64,000 nt of DNA from Rhytidiadelphus loreus. Lineage: Eukaryota; Streptophyta; Bryopsida; Hypnales; Hylocomiaceae. The translations under genes and the position numbers were made by a program. Below are positions 57,229 through 64,000 of the stretch, one piece after another. Within the stretch, counting starts at the first letter, position 1, and every line of letters starts with the position of its first letter. The notes below the pieces were generated by a model. The model was not told the DNA's origin. It did no database searches and was given only the letters and a program-made list of their open reading frames with translations. The stretch covers positions 24,626,863-24,690,862 of the forward strand of contig OX344761.1 of NCBI GenBank assembly GCA_947034895.1. Direction: 5' to 3'.

Positions 57229-60200
57229 TGAATTTTCAAAAGTTTTTTTAATCACGAATTTTTAATGACTTTCAGTAGAGCTTTTATAGGATACTTGATA
57301 ACTTCACAATTTATGTAAATGGATTTCTAACTTAGAATTTTACAAGAACTTTAGAATTTTGACTCATTTTTTCATAAGTGCAAATATAAGTCTTTAACAC
57401 AATGTTCAATGTTCAATCTAGGTGGCAATAAAAAAATATATAATTCAACTTTTGACTTCAATATCTAATAAGAGAATGGATAAGTTTTAAAAATATTTTA
57501 TTTATTAGTAATTTAGTTCTTATTAATTACTTTAAAGATAATACAATTATGTATGTTTTACCTATTTCTCAATAAGCAATATTTTCAAGCAATTTTTGTA
57601 CTTTAGAAGAAATGAAACTGCGTATTCTGCCATTACATTTTTTTTTGCATAGTATAGAAAAGAACTGGAATTTTTTGTCTTGCATAATTGTGAGCGCTTT
57701 CATATCTACCTTTAGTATTAAACGAGCACAATCAAGTTTTTAATTTTTACTTTGCAAAATATCCTATGTGGATCCCTAGACAAGCTCTATTGTGCCTTTT
57801 GAGCAATGGATCTTTTTTTATGTCTAAGTGATATGAAATGCAAGATAAACCAACTAAAAACTCTAAATAAACCTAACTTTGGCCAAACAACCAAACAAAA
57901 AATGCTACTATAGTTTTTGAGGCAAGAATTTGCAATCATAAACTATCAATCCTAAACTATAGATTAAAAAATGCCATTTCTAAAAATGTAAAATTTATTC
58001 CAATGCAAACTTTCTAGAGAAAGTTATGACCAAATGAAGTTTGGTCTTTGAAAAGGCATTTCAAACTTCATCCATACTTTTCTATGGATTCCTAAACTCA
58101 AATTGACTTTGGATTTCGGCTATGGTTCTATGATAAAATTAAGTATTTAAATTCCAATTTTGGTTTTAAATGGATGGAAATTACCTACTCTCATCCAAAT
58201 CTCATTCTAAACTTCATCCTTTGTTTTTTCATGGAGTTTCAAGTGATTTTATAATTGTAAACTAGTCTTGGACTCCTTTAAATTTATTCTATGAAATTCT
58301 AAGCTTCGATTACCATTTAGTTATCTTCAAAAGGTTCTAACTTAACGTCTATCTCTTTTTTAAGATGTTGGGCTTCTTCTATCAATTTACGATTTTTAGA
58401 TTTTTAGAATTTGTTCCTTACAGAGCTTGAATTTGCTAAAAGACTTGAGATTGAACTTTCTTATTGAAAGTTATGGGCAGATGAAGTTTGATTGCTAATT
58501 AGTATATCAAACTTCATCCGCTAATTACTTCAATCTTACAATTCAAAATTAACTTCCAGTTGCATTTCTAGACTTTAAATTATTGTTATTCTCTAAGTTT
58601 TCATTCTTGTTCCTTTTTGCTGATCTTTACTAATCTTCATCTAATTTTGTCCCTAAACTTCATCCATTCATATCTTACTTGTTTTAAGTCTATTTTCTAA
58701 GTGTTTTACACAAGGTTTTACATTTTGAAAAACTTTGAACCTCTCCTAATAGTTTTTAAGCTAAACTTGAGATAAAATCTAGTCCTAATGGTCTAAATTT
58801 AGCTTATACTTTGACTATGTTTTTAACAAGGTTTTTAAGTTTCTAATCCAAAGATTTTTAAAAAATGTACACACATCTCCTATTGAACCTCATTTATGAG
58901 GTGGTAAAAAACACCCTCAAAGCCATCTTCATTTGCCATCTTGTTCCTTCTTCATTGGTGCTTACCACTCATTTTTAGACTTTTGCAATACAAGTCGTGG
59001 AATTTAATTCCAAAATCTACTTCCTACTTCATTCTAAGTTTCCCTTCTTCTATTTTTCCTTTTTTTTCTTTCCTATTCCTCCTTTCTCTTCTACTTCTCT
59101 TCTAGTCAATAATTGAAGTTGACTTTGCAAGAACAATTATTCAAATTTCAAACAAAATTCAAAAAATGTTGATTATTTCCTTATCAAAAGTCAGTAATTG
59201 CCCATCTCAATTCCTAATGGCTAATTGATAATCCCCTAGGATTTCTTCCTAATCTTATCATATTTTGATCATTAATGTCTTTCAATTCAATTTGGCAAGC
59301 ATCCTCACTCTAACGTGATTCTTCCCTTCCCTTCATAATTCTAATCTATTGATTGTTGATTGGACTTTTTGATGCAAAGACCTCTATTTTACAAGCATGC
59401 CTTCTAGTATGTGCTAACACTTCTCCATACTTGAAATTTTGTACTTCTCATTTGGAATTTGCAATTCCCCATATAAATTTTACACTCCCAATATGAAAAT
59501 TATTACTCCTAAAGCAAGCCTTGCCACCGTTCAAGCAATGGCCGAGGCTTAGGGACTTATTTCTTTTTAGTTTGTTTTTTTAATTTAATTTTTGATTTTT
59601 GATTTTTTTAGTCATTTAATTTTAATTAGTGTGACCCTTCATCTTCCAAGTGGAATTGAACTATTGGAGCATTTTCCTCAAAACTAATTTTGACTTCTAA
59701 ACTTGATGAATGGTTGTCTTTTCAACTTCTACCCTATTTCTAGACTTGATTTGACTCTTGACACAAGGTTCTCATTAAGGTTTAAAGCTTCACCTATTTG
59801 GAATTTTAACAAAAGAAACTAAGACTTTGACACTTCTAACATTCAAAGCTTTGTTGTATTTGGGATTTAACAAAAGAACCTAAGACTTTGACATTTTTAA
59901 CAATCAAAACTTCATTGTAAATGAGATTCTAATATAAAACTAAGGATTTTCTTACTTAGGGAGGCCAAAGCTTTAGGCAAAAACTTTGCTATGCTAGGGA
60001 GGACAAGGGATTTAAGGACAAGATTGGACAAGGCAAGTTAGAGAATCAATATGTTAGTACAACCATTAGAAGAGGTTTGAGGGCAAGGGAGGGTTGTTTT
60101 AAGCATGTTTTCTTTGTGAGGAACTACAATAGTGCAATCACAATATTTAATACTAATAAGATATTTAAAAATTAATTAAATATTACTATCTAATGTGACA

Positions 60201-61099
60201 CGGTCTTGGCCACGTCAGACTACAAGTGTTGAAAAATTCCTATAGTTCCCACAGTTCGGGAACTTGCAGTCTCTTGAAGCCTTCAAATTTTATCTAATGC
60301 ACATAACAAGTGAGTACAAACATAAGTTAGTACAACCATATAAATACCACGTAAACAATGTTTGTTAGTACAATTTAACAAGAACACGACTTCTAGAGGA
60401 ATTCTCACTTCAAGATTTCCCACTCAGGAGTGTGTAACTACAACAAATATACACTAAAGGGACCCCTAAGTGGCATTGCCAAGGTATGGAGGGACCAGGG
60501 TTATCTCTAGAATTAGTGCAAGTTAATAATACAAACTCCAAAAACAATTGGTTAGTATAAAAGAACTACAAACAAGTGCAAGAGAATACAAACTTTGAAG
60601 TGACCCCAATGTCCTTCAAAGATTGCTTCAAAAACAAGTACAATGGAGCAACAAAGGCTCCTAAAACAATTGTTTAGCAAGTTTGTCTCAAATGGTAAAA
60701 GATCCATTGAAATGAATCCAACATTGACAAAATGTAAACAAGAGGTGTTTTGAGAGGGGAATGTATGCCCTTAAATACTTTCCCAAAGGCACCTCCCCTC
60801 TCATTTTCCTAATGTTAATCTTATCTTTAAGGATTTTTATTATAATCTTTTGAATTTTGGATTTTTTATGATTGTCCAAAACTCTAACTTTTGAAGAAAG
60901 ACTCCAAATCACAAATGGATTAGACCATTGGCTTCAAAAGGACATTTTTAGTCGAGGAAACTAGCCCTCTCCATTTTCCATCGAGAAAAAGTCATCAAAA
61001 CCTACTCCCAACTTAAAACTAAAAAGAGATAAAAATCCAACTATTGGAGTTTACCTTTTTGAATAAAGTAATTAGCCTAGGCTCTCTAGAAGGTACGAG
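57229..61099. other. AT-rich intergenic DNA with weak internal repeats
   Basis: No gene is recognisable. Similar phrases recur at about 58005-58075 and 58455-58520 ('gaaagttatg', 'gatgaagtttg', 'caaacttcatcc'). Pieces near 60190-60265 may be an inverted relative of 43508-43605. Confidence 0.4.
59790..59950 (+). repeat. Two-and-a-half copy tandem repeat, period about 63 bp
   Basis: 'aacaaaagaa.ctaagactttgaca' occurs near 59808 and 59870, each preceded by 'tttgg.attt' and followed by 'ttctaacattcaaa' or a variant. A third partial unit ends near 59950. It is non-coding. Confidence 0.65.
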
Positions 61100-61385
61100 G
61101 AAGTGAGAAAAGACCCTACTTAGGTCTCATTCTGATTTCATATGCTCCCAGAACACCGGTCAACTCCACGAATCATCTTCAAATTTGTTGGAATCAAAGA
61201 ATATCACTAGTTTGGATACTTTTGGATGTTGGAATGTTATGAAACTTGTTGGAGCATGTTATTAGTATAAAATAAGCTATACAAAATTCCATTGAGATTT
61301 TACTACAACTTGGGTAATTTCTAAGAAATTTTCATCATAGATTTTGGTAGTTGATCGTCTTGAAGAGGATCTTCTGAAAGTTAGA
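61100..61385 (-). repeat. Dispersed repeat, inverted partner of 43798-44075
   Basis: This is the reverse-complement counterpart of 43798-44075, with the blocks in matching order. The roughly 17 kb between the two copies contains unrelated repeats, so they are not the ends of one LTR element (they are inverted). Confidence 0.65.
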
Positions 61386-61839
61386 AAATTCCAGAATTTT
61401 TTGTGGAACCTCTCATAAAATTCCACAAAAAAAGCGCAGGCTCATATTTTTACTCTACACATTTAAAGAAAGAGAATAAAATCCTGCCACATTCTATTAT
61501 TACTAGTTTTCAAGGAATCTTTACAAAGAGGAATTTTGGTGAATTGATTTTGTCCTTGAGTCCTTACTACGAATTCTACTCTAAAACAATGCACATCCGC
61601 CATAGATGCCTTCCACTCGTTTGTCTTGAATTTTTATCACTTGTAGACTAACAATTAGGGTTTATACTATTTTTTAAAACAACTAGGGAAATGAAACCTA
61701 TCTTTGGTAATTGACTTCAGGAATGTCACTAGAGTTCCCTCTAACCAATTTAGCCAAAATGAATTATATGCATGATAGGTTTAGGCAATTTGGTCACTAT
61801 TCAACCAATATTCATAATTTCTACAACTTCTAAGTTTTT
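61386..61839. other. AT-rich intergenic DNA
   Basis: The open frame 61403-61651 (82 codons) has no recognisable domain. No repeat or RNA structure was seen. Confidence 0.4.
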
Positions 61840-62040
61840 ACCCTATTCACATGTAGAATTTTGGTTTATTTTAGGTATAACACACTATTTAGGACCAAAT
61901 GCCATATTGACATTAACATACCTAATTTGGTTTTACACTCTTTGAGGGGCTTTTTGTATATAGAACTTGGCTTAAATTGTAAAAACAAAAAAAACAAATT
62001 GTAAGTCCCAAGTGATGAATTGGGAGCTCACAATAATTAG
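61840..62040 (-). repeat. Dispersed repeat, inverted partner of 42200-42420
   Basis: 'gtcccaagtgatgaattgggagct' and, further left, 'tatttaggaccaaatgcca' with 'aacatacctaattt' match the complement of 42200-42420 in order. Confidence 0.6.
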
Positions 62041-62720
62041 TATTCAATTCTTATGCAATCCCAATCAAGCATACCAATTTCACTTTCAAAAAAGTAGAAT
62101 TCCATTTTGGGTGAATTTTTAATGTCAATTTTCATGGTTTTACATAATATTTATTGAAAAAATTGATGATGAATTTTTAAAATTTAATTGGATAGATATA
62201 CAGGAAACATCCATATGCACATTTTTTATGTTAAAAAACAATCCATTAAGTAGCAAAAATATAATCTAGAAAGAGTTCAATGTGAGGTGTTGTATGGCTA
62301 AACTTTGTAAAATAGATATCTTTATATTTTAACTAGATTTTGCTATTTAACCCTCACATTGTAACTAATTTTGTATATTTGAGCACAATGGTACAATTAC
62401 CTTGCCAAAATCTAATTACAATAAAAAGATATTTATTTTTCTAAAATTAGGGCATTGTCACCTCTAACATTGAAATCTCTACAATGAAAATTATGAAACT
62501 TTTTTCTCGAGACTTTTTTAAAGATACTTATTGAAGGAAAAATGTGCATGTGGATGTTTCCTACACAATTGAATTAAGAAAAAATCATCTCTAATGTTTT
62601 ATAAAAAAATTATCATATAAAATCATATAAATTAAATTTTAAAAAATTCATCAAAAATGGAGTTCTGAAAATAAAATTTGGTATGCTTTATTGGGATTGT
62701 ATAAGAATTGAATGTTAATT
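62035..62720. mobile_element. 686-bp fold-back element
   Basis: The outer ends are 'aattagtattcaattcttat' and 'ataagaattgaatgttaatt'. Inverted matches continue inward: 'gcaatcccaat.aagcatacc', 'aaaatttaat', 'ggaaacatccatatgcac', 'aaagatatc.tt', 'ttagattttg'. Arms of 200 bases or more surround a centre near 62370. It is non-coding and ends 26 bases before the TTAA-A element at 62747. Confidence 0.7.
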
Positions 62721-62746
62721 ATGCAAGACAAAAAATGCCAATTGTA

Positions 62747-63602
62747 TTAACCCCTTAAGGACCAAGGCCTTTTTTCTGCCAAAAACACTCAAAACTGCCA
62801 TATCTATAGCAAGGAGTAAAAAAAATTGAAAATTGTTTGTTTTCATATCTAACCATAGGATCTTACACCTTACTAGTATGAGAGTGTGTGGAAAAAATTT
62901 CAGAATTTTTGACCACTCAGATTGCAAGATATCTGCGTTTAAAGTGGAAAAAACAAGTTTTTCAGCACATTGTGGGATTAGATTTTTTGACTTTGAACAT
63001 TTTTAACTTAAAATTTTTGCTCTACAGAGTTTTGAGCTTTAAATCTTTATAGTGGAGAATTGAGTTAAGGGTCTAGGTTAAAAAAAAAGTTCAAAAAAGA
63101 AATTAATTATCGTTCTTAAAAAAATTGTTAAGAAGAAGTAGGTATGAGATAGAAAGAAAATATAAAATATTGAAAAAAATATTGAAAAATTGCATTCAGA
63201 AATGAATCCTACAAGTTATTTTTTTCAAGAAGATGCTATAACTGCCCAAAAAACAAGAATGTCCATAACTTTCTCATAATGTATCCAAATGAAATGAATC
63301 AAAGCTTTTCAGATAGACAAAAATATAATCTATGAGAAAAAATAAAATTCAAATTCAAATTCAAATTTTTGTCCATTTTTTGAAGGTTGCCCGAGCTGCC
63401 CACTCTCCCCTCATTTGAGCTTATTTGGTCATAACTATTGTTCTGGGGCACCGATTTTGAAAAAAATTATATTCCCACGAAGTTAATCAACTTTTCTACC
63501 TCCAAAAAAAATTCAAAATATTAGAAGAAAATTTCAGTCCGTAGGTACCTACCCGAAAAAGCATTTTGTCCCTCGAAGGAACAATGGTCCTTTAGGGATT
63601 AA
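62747..63602 (-). mobile_element. TTAA-A element, 856 bp, reverse orientation
   Basis: It begins TTAA|CCCCTTAAGGACCAAGG and ends GGTCCTTTAGGGA|TTAA. Interior landmarks are the complement of those at 28115-29048 (the 'aaaactgccat' block near 62795, 'gaatgaatcaaagctttt' near 63293, 'ttttgtccctcgaaggaacaatgg' near the end). The terminal bases are inverted with one or two changes. The short minus-strand frame inside (62715-62927) crosses the element boundary and is not a gene. Confidence 0.7.
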
Positions 63603-64000
63603 ATAGAAGAAAGACAAAATATGCTAATATAAAAAAAAATTGAATGGCATAGTAAGATTATTAGACATATTTAGATTGATTAAATTCCTAATTTTTTTTT
63701 TTGAAATAGAACAAAAAATTAGATAATTTTTCACATGTATTTGGTCAATTCAGTTTTTAATTTAAAAAAATATTTTATAGGTAATCAAAGCAAAAACTTT
63801 GGAATTCTTATTTATAGGGAACTATTTATGTCCATTTAGATTCTAATATAAGCTTTTTTTTTATACTTTACACAATTGCAATGCTAATTTAACAACAATT
63901 GTTAAGATTGTGGAATAATGAAAAAAACTTTTGCCACGTATAGATATCACATAGCATTGTTAACAAAGTAATCAAATTGTGATTATTAAGCCCAATTCTT
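63603..64000. other. AT-rich intergenic DNA to the window end
   Basis: I see no gene, RNA or repeat structure here. Confidence 0.5.

Noticed and set aside
43798..61385. LTR retrotransposon with long terminal repeats at 43.8 and 61.1 kb
   Set aside because: The two copies are inverted rather than direct, and no gag/pol coding sequence or primer-binding site is visible between them.

Overview
The window is nuclear DNA from a land plant. The evidence is spliceosomal GT-AG introns, plant-specific genes (a WAVE-DAMPENED2-like microtubule protein and the chloroplast nucleoid PPR-SMR protein pTAC2), telomere-type TTTAGGG repeats just before one start codon, and plant-type CACTA and Tourist-like elements. 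Compact GC-richer gene islands sit in very AT-rich, repeat-filled intergenic DNA. I cannot name the species. A non-seed plant such as a bryophyte would fit, but that is inference only.

Four protein genes are well supported. (1) A two-exon WVD2/WDL gene with a TPX2-type domain (+, CDS 13310-15100). (2) A SAC3A/THP3/LENG8-type gene with an uninterrupted 1072-codon reading frame (-, 20103-23321). (3) A nine-exon PTAC2 gene (-, 29789-34901), whose introns were rebuilt by phase and family alignment to give 863 residues. (4) A two-exon type II membrane protein with a PC-esterase/SGNH domain of NXPE type (-, 35884-38176, 585 residues). Genes 1 and 2 converge on a shared intergenic region. Genes 3 and 4 lie head-to-tail on the minus strand with under 1 kb between their coding parts. 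The four have unrelated jobs (cortical microtubules, mRNA processing/export, plastid gene expression, Golgi or wall glycan modification), so this is ordinary plant gene order and not an operon-like cluster.

Layout: 1-11.6 kb is repeat-rich intergenic DNA; 11.8-15.4 kb the WDL gene with its promoter; 15.4-20.0 kb intergenic; 20.1-24.5 kb the SAC3A gene; 24.6-29.3 kb repeats and MITEs; 29.5-38.2 kb PTAC2 and the PC-esterase gene; 38.2-64 kb a long gene-free stretch of fold-back elements, CACTA-type ends, a tRNA-like SINE head, tandem repeats and dispersed repeats.

The most notable intergenic signal is a set of non-autonomous elements ending in TTAA|CCC(C)T...AGGGG|TTAA. One copy sits inside another at a TTAA, and the uninterrupted version of that site is also in the window. 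TTAA target duplication with CCC-starting ends is the signature of piggyBac-type transposition, which is unexpected in a land plant. No transposase is visible. I found no CRISPR array, intact tRNA or rRNA gene, or intact autonomous transposon.
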